A stretch of 12,899 bases of DNA from CAYWTX01 sp964461295 (GTDB taxonomy: Bacteria; Planctomycetota; Phycisphaerae; SM23-33). The notes beneath the pieces were generated by a model that searched no databases, was not told the DNA's origin, and saw only the letters and a program-made list of their open reading frames with translations. The stretch spans positions 1-12,899 of the forward strand of contig CAYWTX010000597.1 in NCBI GenBank assembly GCA_964461295.1, in the 5' to 3' direction. Position 1 is the first letter of the stretch. Every line of letters starts with the position of its first letter. The translations under genes were made by a program, and so were the position numbers. This document shows positions 1 to 6,460 of the stretch, one piece after another.

Positions 1-141
1 TTGTCCCGCCCCTTCAGGGCTTGACGTACTTTGGCGTAGGGTTCCCAGGGCGTTGCCCTGGGCTGTCATATCTCAGCCCTTCAGGCTGAAGAATCCGATG
101 CAGATCCCAAACCCGGTCTCAGCAACTACGGTCATGCACCC
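1..141 (+). repeat. Multi-hairpin intergenic repeat, copy 1
   Basis: This stretch matches the reverse complement of 8277-8417 at 140 of 141 positions by hand alignment; the one difference is at base 28. It contains several small hairpins: GCCC-CTTCA-GGGC near 9-21, CCCAGGGC-GTT-GCCCTGGG at 44-62, and TCAGCC-CTTCA-GGCTGA near 74-90. Two of the three share the loop CTTCA. A shorter copy in the same orientation lies at about 8437-8548. The element begins at the window edge, so its true left end is unknown. It is a dispersed REP-like repeat with no coding capacity I can defend. Confidence 0.9.
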
Positions 142-334
142 CGGGTCCAAGGGGCAAAGAGGAAGGCTCGGCCGCCTCAAGGGCATCCGCAACCACGGTT
201 GACCGACGGGGTTTATTCCAGAACGCGGCCGGGACGGCTCGGAGCACGTCCCGGACGCGTTGGCGGCAGGGCCCAGGTCCGAGCGGCGCGGCGCGAACCG
301 TGCCGGGCTTGCCCATCCTGACAGGAGAGCGAAC
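142..334 (+). other. Leader region upstream of the GH123-like gene
   Basis: These bases separate the repeat from the first gene. I see no convincing sigma70 promoter: TTGACC at about 199 has no matching -10 box at 16-18 bp. The only clear signal is the Shine-Dalgarno-like AGGAGA at 323-328, 6 bases before the ATG at 335. An open frame runs in from 260, but its N-terminus is Arg-rich and lacks a ribosome site, so I treat 260-334 as untranslated. Confidence 0.5.
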
Positions 335-2896
335 ATGCGGGTTCTTGGCGGTTTGTGGCTGGTGACCGTTGTCGGCGGGGGATTGGCGATTGGCGTCGAG
401 CCGAAGGCTCCGGCTGCGGCGCCGCGGGAGGAGGTCCAGGCGATTGTCAAGGAGACGCCGTGGCGGGTCTTCCTGACGTGCAGCCAGAAGTCAAAGCGCG
501 GCAGAACGACAGCGACAACCTACACGGCCGCTCCGCCGGCGAACTGGGCGGCGGGCGACTTCGACGACAGCGGGTGGGGACGCTACGGCGCCGACCTGGC
601 GGAGGCCATCGGCGGGTACGGGTTCGATCAGTCGGCCGCCGCGGCGCTGCTGTGCCTGCGGACCGCCTTCAGCGTCGCCGACGCGTCGCGCGTGCGGAGC
701 CTGACGCTCGCGATGGAATACCGCGGCGGCGTGATCGTGTATGTCAACGGGCAGGAGATCGCCCGGCAACACTTGCCCAAGGGGCGCGTGGAGCCCAACA
801 CCCCGGCCGACGCATATCCCGCCGAGGCGTTCGCCGATCCCAACGGCGTGGCTTTGCCCAGGGCCGACCGGCCCGCGGAGCAGCACGGCGACCGCTACGA
901 GCGGCGAATCCGGAAGCTGACGGCGGCGGTGCCGGCGGCGGTCTTGCGCAAGGGCGCCAACACGCTGGCCGTCGAATTGCATGCCGCCGCGGCTGACAAG
1001 GTGCAGACCGGCAGGCAGTTCGAGTGGAGCACGGTTGGCCTGTGCGACGTGAAGTTGAGCGGCAGGATCGGCGAGGGCGTGCTGGCCCACGCTGAGGCGG
1101 TCAAGGGCGTCGCGATCGGCAACGCCACGCCGATGGACACCATATCGGTTACGCCGGGCAAGCGGCAGGCTGGGTTCCTCTGGGGGGGCGTGACGATCAC
1201 ACCGGTGGGCCTGACTCGCGGCAACCCGTTCGAGCCGTTGCGGCCGATGCGGGCGGTTGCGCCTCGCGGGGGGACGTGTTCGGGCCAGGTGGTGGTGAGC
1301 GGGCCGGGGGCGATCGGCGGGCTGAAGGCGGCCATCGGGCCGCTGAAGCGCGTGGGCGGGTCGGAGGCGATCCCGGCTGAGTGCGTGCGGGTGCGGTACG
1401 CGACGCAGGAGAAGGACGAGGTGTTCTGCAACGCGTTGATGCCGGCGCCGGCGGATGGGGCGGCGGTGCAGCCGGTGTGGGTGCTGGTGGACGTGCCGCG
1501 AAACCAGGCGCCCGGCTGGTACGCCGGCGTGCTGACGGTGACGGCGGGCGGGCGGACGACGCCGGTGCCGGTGCAGGTTCTGGTGTCCGGGTGGACGCTG
1601 ACGGACCCCCGGGACAACGCGACGCTGGTGAGCCTGTACCAGTCGCCGGACACGCTGGCGGCGCACTACAAGGTGGAGCCGTGGTCGGACAAGCACTTCG
1701 CGCTCATCGAGAAGTCGATGGACACGATGGCGAAGATGGGCAACGACGTTCTGCTGGTGCCGGTGATCCTGGACAACTACCTCACGCACAAGACGGGGCT
1801 GGTTCGCTGGGTGCGCAAGGGCGGGGGCCACGAGCCGGAGTTCGCCGCGTTGGAGCGCTACCTGGACCTTCAGACGAAGGTGTGGGGCAAGCCGAAGATC
1901 GTGACGCTGAGCCTGTGGAAGCACGATTTCGGCACGCGGACGTGGTTTCGCGGGATGAAGAGCGACGTGGTCAAGCCGTGCATGGTGACGCAGTTGGACC
2001 CGGCCACGGGGAAGATGACGCCGATGGAGGCGCCTCAGTTCGGCCAGGCCGGCAGCGAGGAGTTCTGGAGAACGATGATCGAAGGGGTGCGGAAGATCAT
2101 CAAGTCGCGCGGGTGCGACGACCGGTTCCTGCTGCTGGGCGAGCCGTTCGACAGCCGCCCGTTGCAGCCGGTGGTGGACTTTTTTCAGAAGATTCAGCCG
2201 GGGATGCGGTGGCAGATTTACTCGCACTTTGACGGCGGGGAGCCGCCCGTGAAGGACGGCAAGTTCATCAGCCACGGCGGATTCGAGGTGGGCTTCCGCA
2301 TCAATCCCGGCGGCGGCGGGCTGGCGGAGTTCGACCGCGCCTGGCCGAAGGCGCCGGCCCGCGAGTTTCTCGGGGCTGGCGCGCAACGCTGCGCCATCCA
2401 TCACACTTCCTCGCCGCTGTCGTACCGGGTGGTGGTGGTGCGCGGCGGCGGCACGATCGCCCGCATCGGGCTGGATTTCTGGCCGATGTTCGAGGATCGC
2501 GGGCGGCGGCGGAGTTTCTACGGCTGCCCGCCGAACGAAAGTTGGCTGTGGCGCGGGCACGTGCCGGCTCTGACGGCCGGGGGGGCCGACGGGGCCGTGC
2601 CGACCTCGCGCGGACAGATGCTCCTGGAGGGCCTGCAAGAGACGGAGTCGGCCGTCGTGCTGATTCGCGCCAGGCAGAACGCGTCGAGCGAGGTGGCGGC
2701 CCGGGTCGATCGGTGCCTGCGCGAGCGTGAGGAGGCGGGGCTGGTCGGCGCGAGCCTCTCCCAGGCGATGATCAGCCTGGACCTGCCCGGCATGGCCGCT
2801 CGGGAGTACGCTTTGGCGGCGGAGTTGGCCGGCGAGCGCAGCGAGGGCGACTGGCAGAAGCCGCCTCCGGCGGCGGCGCACGGAGAGGCGAAATGA
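335..2896 (+). CDS. Secreted GH123/DUF4091-like glycoside hydrolase
   Basis: A predicted exported glycoside hydrolase of 853 residues. The ATG at 335 is preferred over the upstream in-frame ATG at 260 because AGGAGA precedes it and a signal peptide begins there (MRVLGGLWLV, hydrophobic to about residue 20). Residues about 60-240 resemble a galactose-binding or jelly-roll module: FDDSGW at 76-81, then VYVNGQEIAR at 135-144. Residues about 420-790 resemble the GH123/DUF4091 TIM-barrel region (LVSLYQSPDT near the start, LLLGEPFD around 600-606, YSHFDGGEP after it). GH123 enzymes are beta-N-acetylgalactosaminidases, but DUF4091 proteins are broader and mostly untested, so the substrate is unknown. 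The motif usually read as Asp-Glu-Pro appears here as Gly602-Glu603-Pro604, so catalysis may differ. The stop TGA overlaps the next gene's ATG (ATGA), suggesting translational coupling. The last 44 codons recur in degenerate form at 3799-3933. Confidence 0.75.
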   Translation: MRVLGGLWLVTVVGGGLAIGVEPKAPAAAPREEVQAIVKETPWRVFLTCSQKSKRGRTTATTYTAAPPANWAAGDFDDSGWGRYGADLAEAIGGYGFDQSAAAALLCLRTAFSVADASRVRSLTLAMEYRGGVIVYVNGQEIARQHLPKGRVEPNTPADAYPAEAFADPNGVALPRADRPAEQHGDRYERRIRKLTAAVPAAVLRKGANTLAVELHAAAADKVQTGRQFEWSTVGLCDVKLSGRIGEGVLAHAEAVKGVAIGNATPMDTISVTPGKRQAGFLWGGVTITPVGLTRGNPFEPLRPMRAVAPRGGTCSGQVVVSGPGAIGGLKAAIGPLKRVGGSEAIPAECVRVRYATQEKDEVFCNALMPAPADGAAVQPVWVLVDVPRNQAPGWYAGVLTVTAGGRTTPVPVQVLVSGWTLTDPRDNATLVSLYQSPDTLAAHYKVEPWSDKHFALIEKSMDTMAKMGNDVLLVPVILDNYLTHKTGLVRWVRKGGGHEPEFAALERYLDLQTKVWGKPKIVTLSLWKHDFGTRTWFRGMKSDVVKPCMVTQLDPATGKMTPMEAPQFGQAGSEEFWRTMIEGVRKIIKSRGCDDRFLLLGEPFDSRPLQPVVDFFQKIQPGMRWQIYSHFDGGEPPVKDGKFISHGGFEVGFRINPGGGGLAEFDRAWPKAPAREFLGAGAQRCAIHHTSSPLSYRVVVVRGGGTIARIGLDFWPMFEDRGRRRSFYGCPPNESWLWRGHVPALTAGGADGAVPTSRGQMLLEGLQETESAVVLIRARQNASSEVAARVDRCLREREEAGLVGASLSQAMISLDLPGMAAREYALAAELAGERSEGDWQKPPPAAAHGEAK

Positions 2897-3357
2897 GAAT
2901 CTTAGTTCGTAGTACCGCCGTAAGGCGGGCCGTTGGGGTTCGAAGGGGTGCCGGGATTCCGCCTTACGGCGGGACTACAAACAGGGCGCACGACTTGGGC
3001 TATGCCTGTCTGTCTCGCTTACGTGGTATTGCGCTCGCCGCCGTACTCCTGCCGGCGCTGGGAGCCTCAGCCGCGGAGCGGGCGTACTACGAGTGCACCC
3101 TCCAGCAGGCGTTGGTGAACGGCAAGAGCGTCGTTTTCCTGTTCGCCGCGGAGGGAGGGCGGGTTCGCGAGTGCGGACTGAAGGTCCCCCAGGAGCCCGG
3201 CGCAATCTGCCTGGTGAAGGAACACGCCCTGAAGGTGGATGGCCTTCGCCTGAGCGGCCCGCTACAGATCCAGGCCGGGGCCGACGGCGAGAAGATTGAT
3301 CTGGACGTGGCGCTGGACAGGGGCGGAACATGGCGTCGCACTTGGGCGGCGCCCTGA
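2893..3357 (+). CDS. Small secreted protein of unknown function
   Basis: I do not recognise this 154-residue protein. The ATG at 2893 overlaps the upstream stop (ATGA) and follows GGAGAGG at 2882-2888, so a coupled start there looks natural. A hydrophobic segment (ALAAVLLPALGASA, residues 47-60) ending in a signal-peptidase-like ASA-A site precedes a mature part of about 93 residues with YYECTLQQAL and a two-Cys pattern. The hydrophobic core sits unusually deep because residues 6-29 are encoded by a palindromic repeat (2909-2978) lying inside the gene. An alternative start is the in-frame TTG at 2995, which would give a normal-length signal peptide (MGYACLSRLRG). The ATG at 3003 is in another frame. 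It is probably co-translated with the hydrolase. Confidence 0.6.
   Translation: MRILVRSTAVRRAVGVRRGAGIPPYGGTTNRAHDLGYACLSRLRGIALAAVLLPALGASAAERAYYECTLQQALVNGKSVVFLFAAEGGRVRECGLKVPQEPGAICLVKEHALKVDGLRLSGPLQIQAGADGEKIDLDVALDRGGTWRRTWAAP
2905..2980 (-). repeat. Double-hairpin palindromic element A (REP/BIME-like)
   Basis: The arms 2909-2928 (GTAGTACCGCCGTAAGGCGG) and 2959-2978 are inverted repeats matching at 19 of 20 positions. Each arm is itself a small hairpin, CCGCC-GTAA-GGCGG and CCGCC-TTAC-GGCGG. The reverse complement aligns with element B at 3461-3537, including the CGGAATCCCGG next to one arm, so both belong to one family in opposite orientations. It lies within the 5' coding part of the small secreted gene and leaves that frame open. 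I assigned minus orientation relative to element B. Confidence 0.85.
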
Positions 3358-3395
3358 GGCCGGCGGTTGCGCGGGCGGCGTGGGGATGGTAGCGG

Positions 3396-3414
3396 CCTGC
3401 CCCTTAGGGGTAGG
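3396..3414 (+). terminator. Possible weak hairpin terminator
   Basis: CCTGCCCC-TTA-GGGGTAGG can form an 8-bp stem (one G-U pair in RNA) with a 3-base loop, 38 bases after the stop of the small secreted gene. No U-tract follows, so intrinsic termination is doubtful. It could instead be another small palindromic repeat or an RNA-processing signal. Confidence 0.25.
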
Positions 3415-3417
3415 ATC

Positions 3418-3442
3418 AGGGAACCGGGAACCGGGAACCCGG
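3418..3442 (+). repeat. Short 7-bp-period tandem repeat (GAACCGG-type)
   Basis: About three units of GAACCGG with period 7 occur here, grading into CCCGGAGCGCGGGAC. A similar but longer tract occurs at 12530-12580 (ACCGGAT, ACCGGGC, ACCGGGA units). In both places the tract lies just downstream of a gene and just upstream of a double-hairpin element, which suggests a recurrent composite arrangement. Confidence 0.6.
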
Positions 3443-3460
3443 AGCGCGGGACGGGTTTCT

Positions 3461-3537
3461 GTTCGTAGTCCCACCGTCAGGCGGAATCCCGGTTGACATT
3501 CGCACGGGAAACAGCCCGCCTGACGGCGGAACTACAA
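3461..3537 (+). repeat. Double-hairpin palindromic element B (REP/BIME-like)
   Basis: The arms 3465-3484 and 3516-3535 are inverted repeats matching at 18 of 20 positions. Each arm contains a small hairpin around CCACCGTCAGGCGG and CCGCCTGACGGCGG. It begins with GTTCGTAGT and ends ACTACAA, as element A does in its own orientation. Its first 28 bases match the reverse complement of element A at about 25 positions. It is intergenic and lies between the small secreted gene and the GH123 3'-end remnant. Confidence 0.85.
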
Positions 3538-3582
3538 GCGAAGACGCCCCTCGCAGAACAGGATGGGCGATCGGATGACCGA

Positions 3583-3933
3583 ATGAGAATGTCACTCACA
3601 GTTGGGGATCGCGAAGGCGCGGTAGCGGACGCATTGCGGGCTCCGGGTCACGGGTTCCGATCCGGCGACGCCGAGGCGTTGCCGGGGCGGTGGTGGGCGT
3701 CGGCGGCCGACGCCATCGGGATCATCCTCGTGACGGACGCGGTCGTGCAGCTTCTGGCCGTGCGACGCATCATCGACCACAACGGCTCGGCGTTGTCGCA
3801 GGCGATGATCAGCCTGGACTGGCCCGGCATGGCCGCCCGCGAGTACGCTTCGGCGGCGGAGTTGGCAGGCGAGCGAACTGAAGGCGATTGGTCCGCGCCG
3901 CCGGCGGCGGCGCAAGACGGAGGTGCCAAGTGA
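3583..3933 (+). pseudogene. Degenerate duplicate of the GH123-like gene's 3' end
   Basis: An open frame of 116 codons from the ATG at 3583 to TGA at 3931. Its last 44 codons (from 3799) align without gaps to the last 44 codons of the GH123-like gene (from 2762). By hand count about 109 of 135 bases, stop codon included, and 35 of 44 residues match, including QAMISLD, PGMAAREYA and AAELAGER. Nine of 18 changed codons are synonymous, and the conserved core changes mostly silently, which suggests the copy was once under selection. Upstream codons 1-70 (for example RWWASAADAIGIILVTDAVV) show no relation to the hydrolase and I do not recognise them. The start lacks a good ribosome site. It may be a remnant of a deleted tandem paralogue, or a small functional gene built on a captured gene end. 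Its TGA overlaps the GTG start of the next gene, as the full-length copy overlaps its own downstream neighbour. Confidence 0.55.
3919..3923 (+). promoter_or_regulatory. Ribosome binding site deciding the GTG start at 3930
   Basis: GGAGG lies 6 bases before the GTG at 3930. This start places a clean signal peptide at the N-terminus and creates a GTGA overlap with the preceding frame. The upstream in-frame alternative at 3888 lies inside the duplicated hydrolase tail and would add an Arg-rich extension. Confidence 0.7.
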
Positions 3934-5717
3934 GGAAACGCGCACTGGGTTTGCCGGGTCTTGCCGTCGCGGCGCTTCTGCTGGTCTCGCAGCCGGCCGG
4001 CGCGCTGATCAATCCCAAGTACACCGTCGTGGACCTGATGCGCGACTGCCGGCTGGTGCTGGTGGTGCGCGTGTCGGTTCCGGCGGACGGCGTGATGACG
4101 GCCGAGGTGGTGGAGACGCTGGCCGGGGAGCCCCCGGCCGAGAAGAAGCTGACGCTGGACTTCAGCAAGGCGGAGGACCTGGCCGAGGAGCGGGTGAACG
4201 GGGCGTTCGGCGGCGAGAAGACCGCGTTGGCGGTTGTGTGCGTGCAGAAGAAGAAGCAGGACGGCGTGTCGGTCGGGGCCCTGGAGATCGGCACGACGTG
4301 GATGGGCCTGGCCGAGGCCGGCAAGGGCGCCTGGAAGCTCGACAAGGACCCCAGCGACCTGGAGACGGTCTGGGGCGGCAGCGTGCGGCAGTTGATCCCG
4401 GCGATCCGGTACGTTCTGAAGGATTCGTCGCCCGCGTTTCCGGTGGCGTCGGCGATGAACTGGGGGCGCGACGTGTCGCTGGGCAAACTGGCGGGCAAGG
4501 CTCACGGCTGCCTCGTGACCGACGACGGCGCGATCGTGCTGAGCGAGGGCGGCGACCGCGTGTTCCAGGCCGGCGCCAAGGGCGCGCCGCCGACGGATGT
4601 GACCGGGAAGCTCGCCCTGGCGAGCAAGTCGAAGGCGATGGCGGCCGGGGACTTCAACGGCGACGGCCGCGTTGATCTGGCGTCGTGGGACGGCGCGAAG
4701 GTGTGGCTGTTGTTGCGCGGGGCGGACGGCAAGTTCGCGGCGCCGGCGCCTGGTTGCGAGCTGGCGGAATGCCTGTCGCTGGCGGCGCTGGGGGGCGGGC
4801 TGGTCGCGGGCACGGGCGGCGGGGCGGTGGTGCTGGCGCCGGACGGCAAGGGCGCCCTGGCCGCACGCGGACTGGACGGCCCCGGCGGAGTGTGCGTCGT
4901 GGCGGATTTCAACGGGGACGGCGCGCCCGACCTCGTGCAAGTGTCGGCCGAGGCACTGACCTTCCATGCCGGCCAGGCCAAGGCGCTCACGTTCGCCGCC
5001 CCGGTCGTGACGAAGGTGAAGACCGTGAAGACGCCGACGGCGGTCGTGTGCGGCGACTTCGACACGGACGGTCAACTGGACGTGGCTGTGGCGGGGAAGG
5101 GCGGGGCGGCGCTGCTGAGCCGCGACGAGCGCGGCAAGTGGGCGAACATCATGGCCGAGACGGGCGAACTCGGGGCGGCAAGCGGGATCGCGCAGGGCGA
5201 GGCGTCGATCGTCGCGGCCTGTTCGAGCGACCTCAACGGCGACGGGCGGCAGTGCGTGGCGCTGTTTGACGCGGCGGCGGGGCCGGGGTTGTTCTTCAAC
5301 CGGGGCTTCGCCTGCTTCGGCGTGGCGCGGAGCCTGACGTTCACGGAATCGAAGTTGCAGGCGGCCGAGGCGCTGGGCGGCGGACAGACGGCCGGCATGG
5401 TGTGCGACCTCAACGGCGACCTCGCGCCGGACCTGCTGGCGGTGGACCGCCAGCAGCAGGTGTGGGCGATCTTCGGCGAGACGGAGTCGCCGCGCAAGTT
5501 GCAGATCACGGCCTCCCGCGGCGGGGCCGATCCGCTGACCGTGACCGTGTCGATGGGGCAGCGGCTGATCGGCATCTGGGTGATTCGCCCGGGCGAGCCG
5601 GCGGCGATCGGTCTGCCCAGGGCGGGCAAGGTGACGTTGCGGTGGAAGACGGCGGACGGGACCGAAGCGTCGAAGGACGTCATCGTGGCCTCCCCGGCCC
5701 AAGTGAAGCTGTGGTGA
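3930..5717 (+). CDS. Secreted FG-GAP/VCBS repeat (beta-propeller-like) protein
   Basis: A predicted exported protein of 595 residues starting at GTG 3930. The N-terminus (RKRALGLPGLAVAALLLVSQ) is a clear signal peptide with likely cleavage near residue 25 (PAGA-LIN). Residues about 30-220 are an unrecognised domain. Five Asp-rich calcium-binding-type motifs of the FG-GAP/VCBS kind follow: DFNGDGRVD at 241, DFNGDGAPD at 326, DFDTDGQLD at 376, DLNGDGRQC at 434 and DLNGDLAPD at 493. Such repeats usually form propeller blades in extracellular binding or adhesion proteins. The fourth and fifth motifs are slightly degenerate. The region after about 530 (TVTVSMGQRLIG, then KVTLRWKTADG) is beta-rich. 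No catalytic residues are apparent, so a binding or scaffold role beside the hydrolases is an inference. Translation is probably coupled to the upstream remnant. Confidence 0.8.
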   Translation: MRKRALGLPGLAVAALLLVSQPAGALINPKYTVVDLMRDCRLVLVVRVSVPADGVMTAEVVETLAGEPPAEKKLTLDFSKAEDLAEERVNGAFGGEKTALAVVCVQKKKQDGVSVGALEIGTTWMGLAEAGKGAWKLDKDPSDLETVWGGSVRQLIPAIRYVLKDSSPAFPVASAMNWGRDVSLGKLAGKAHGCLVTDDGAIVLSEGGDRVFQAGAKGAPPTDVTGKLALASKSKAMAAGDFNGDGRVDLASWDGAKVWLLLRGADGKFAAPAPGCELAECLSLAALGGGLVAGTGGGAVVLAPDGKGALAARGLDGPGGVCVVADFNGDGAPDLVQVSAEALTFHAGQAKALTFAAPVVTKVKTVKTPTAVVCGDFDTDGQLDVAVAGKGGAALLSRDERGKWANIMAETGELGAASGIAQGEASIVAACSSDLNGDGRQCVALFDAAAGPGLFFNRGFACFGVARSLTFTESKLQAAEALGGGQTAGMVCDLNGDLAPDLLAVDRQQQVWAIFGETESPRKLQITASRGGADPLTVTVSMGQRLIGIWVIRPGEPAAIGLPRAGKVTLRWKTADGTEASKDVIVASPAQVKLW

Positions 5718-5754
5718 CGTCAGCGTGTCCATCGTGGTCGCGTGAGGTCCTGCC

Positions 5755-5783
5755 TTGACTGGTGCATACTGTACAGGCATAAT
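5755..5783 (+). promoter_or_regulatory. Sigma70-like promoter with internal palindrome for vapBC
   Basis: TTGACT at 5755-5760, a spacer of exactly 17 bp, then CATAAT at 5778-5783 make a near-consensus sigma70 promoter. The spacer contains the perfect palindrome CTGTACAG (5769-5776), well placed to be an operator for the autoregulating VapBC complex. A wider TGCAT/ATGCA pair brackets it (5763-5767 and 5787-5791 region). Transcription is expected to start about 7 bases after the -10 box, at or next to the A of the ATG at 5791. No Shine-Dalgarno sequence is present, so the message may be leaderless. Confidence 0.65.
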
Positions 5784-5790
5784 GTGATGC

Positions 5791-5982
5791 ATGAGGACTA
5801 CGCTTAACATCGACGACAAGAGGCTTCTGCGAGCGGCCGAACTTACGGGCGTGCGTGAGAAGACGTCTCTGGTGCGGATGGGGCTGGACGCGCTGATTTC
5901 GCGGGAAAGCGCCCTTCGGTTGGTTGCACTGGGCGGAACCGAGAAGAATCTGAAGGGCATCCCGCGCCGCAGGAGCCGCTGA
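5791..5982 (+). CDS. vapB: VapB-family antitoxin
   Basis: A 63-residue antitoxin. MRTTLNIDD is the typical beta-strand start of short VapB antitoxins. It is followed by a helical part (LTGVREKTSLVRMGLDALI) and the characteristic tail LVALGG...IPRRRSR that wraps the partner toxin. Members of this family bind and inhibit the VapC ribonuclease, and the complex represses its own promoter. The ATG at 5791 lacks a ribosome binding site but lies right at the predicted transcription start. The upstream ATG at 5782 is followed at once by TGA and the one at 5787 is out of frame. One base separates its stop from the vapC start. It sits between two glycan-related genes and is likely an independently acquired module. 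Confidence 0.88.
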   Translation: MRTTLNIDDKRLLRAAELTGVREKTSLVRMGLDALISRESALRLVALGGTEKNLKGIPRRRSR

Positions 5983-5983
5983 C

Positions 5984-6358
5984 ATGGTCCTGGCGGACAC
6001 GTCAATCTGGGTGAACCATCTGCGGCGGGCGGACGGGCAGTTGGCCGCTTTGCTGGAGGCGGACGGCATTGCCTGCCATCCCTTGATCATCGGCGAGTTG
6101 GCGTGCGGGGGCATCCGCAATCGCGAGGAGATACTGTCGCTGCTCAGCGCCTTGCCCTCCGTTGCGGAGGCCACGAACCAGGAAGCACTGGCCCTTATCG
6201 AGAAACGCGGCCTGATGGGCCGAGGAATCGGGTTCATCGACGTGCACCTCCTGGCTTCCTGCCTGCTGTCGGGTGCTTTGCTCTGGACACGGGATGCGGT
6301 GCTGGCCAGGGCGGCTTCGGCACTGGGAGTCGCAGCAGGGCCGGCGAGCGGCCGGTAG
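5984..6358 (+). CDS. vapC: VapC PIN-domain ribonuclease toxin
   Basis: A 124-residue PIN-domain protein. The four acidic residues of the active site are recognisable: Asp5 in LADTSIW, Glu38 in IIGELACG, Asp86 in GFIDVHLLAS and Asp104 in WTRDAVL. VapC toxins are Mg-dependent endoribonucleases that cut tRNA or rRNA and are held inactive by VapB. AGGAG at 5971-5975 lies 8 bases before the ATG, inside the end of vapB, so the two are co-translated. Length and motifs are complete, so the toxin looks intact. The target RNA cannot be told from sequence. Confidence 0.9.
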   Translation: MVLADTSIWVNHLRRADGQLAALLEADGIACHPLIIGELACGGIRNREEILSLLSALPSVAEATNQEALALIEKRGLMGRGIGFIDVHLLASCLLSGALLWTRDAVLARAASALGVAAGPASGR

Positions 6359-6449
6359 CGAATGCGACGTGCTCGCTGGGCGATTCTGCCCGCCTGCGAT
6401 GGAGAAGAAGGCCATGCAGCCCCCGGGCATGCCGCCCAATGGCGACAAC

Positions 6450-6454
6450 GGAGA
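6450..6454 (+). promoter_or_regulatory. Ribosome binding site deciding a TTG start at 6461
   Basis: GGAGA lies 6 bases before the TTG at 6461. That start gives MAQLQTPPRPN, followed directly by the sulfatase signature VVLILADDMG. The in-frame ATG at 6362 would add 33 residues of Arg/His/Ala-rich, non-homologous sequence overlapping the end of the vapC region. The next in-frame ATG (6518) is inside the metal-binding motif. Confidence 0.65.
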
Positions 6455-6460
6455 ACTCAT

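Noticed and set aside
491..2881. Long minus-strand open frame across the GH123-like gene (and similar ones at 3648-6005, 6002-8215, 8514-10994 and 11315-12673)
   Set aside because: They mirror plus-strand genes in very GC-rich DNA, translate to Arg/His/Pro/Ala-rich sequence with no recognisable domain, and cross unrelated genes and repeats.
3396..3414. Strong intrinsic terminator after the small secreted gene
   Set aside because: The stem is short, contains a G-U pair and lacks a following T-tract, so it is listed only as a weak candidate.
3493..3498. Perfect TTGACA -35-like hexamer inside element B
   Set aside because: No -10-like sequence occurs 16-19 bp downstream; the following bases are the GC-rich arm of the element.
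6362..6460. Upstream extension of the sulfatase from the ATG at 6362, or a small gene from the ATG at 6400
   Set aside because: The extension has no ribosome site and no homologous or signal-like sequence, and the 6400 frame runs into the sulfatase in another frame. The TTG at 6461 has a well-placed GGAGA.
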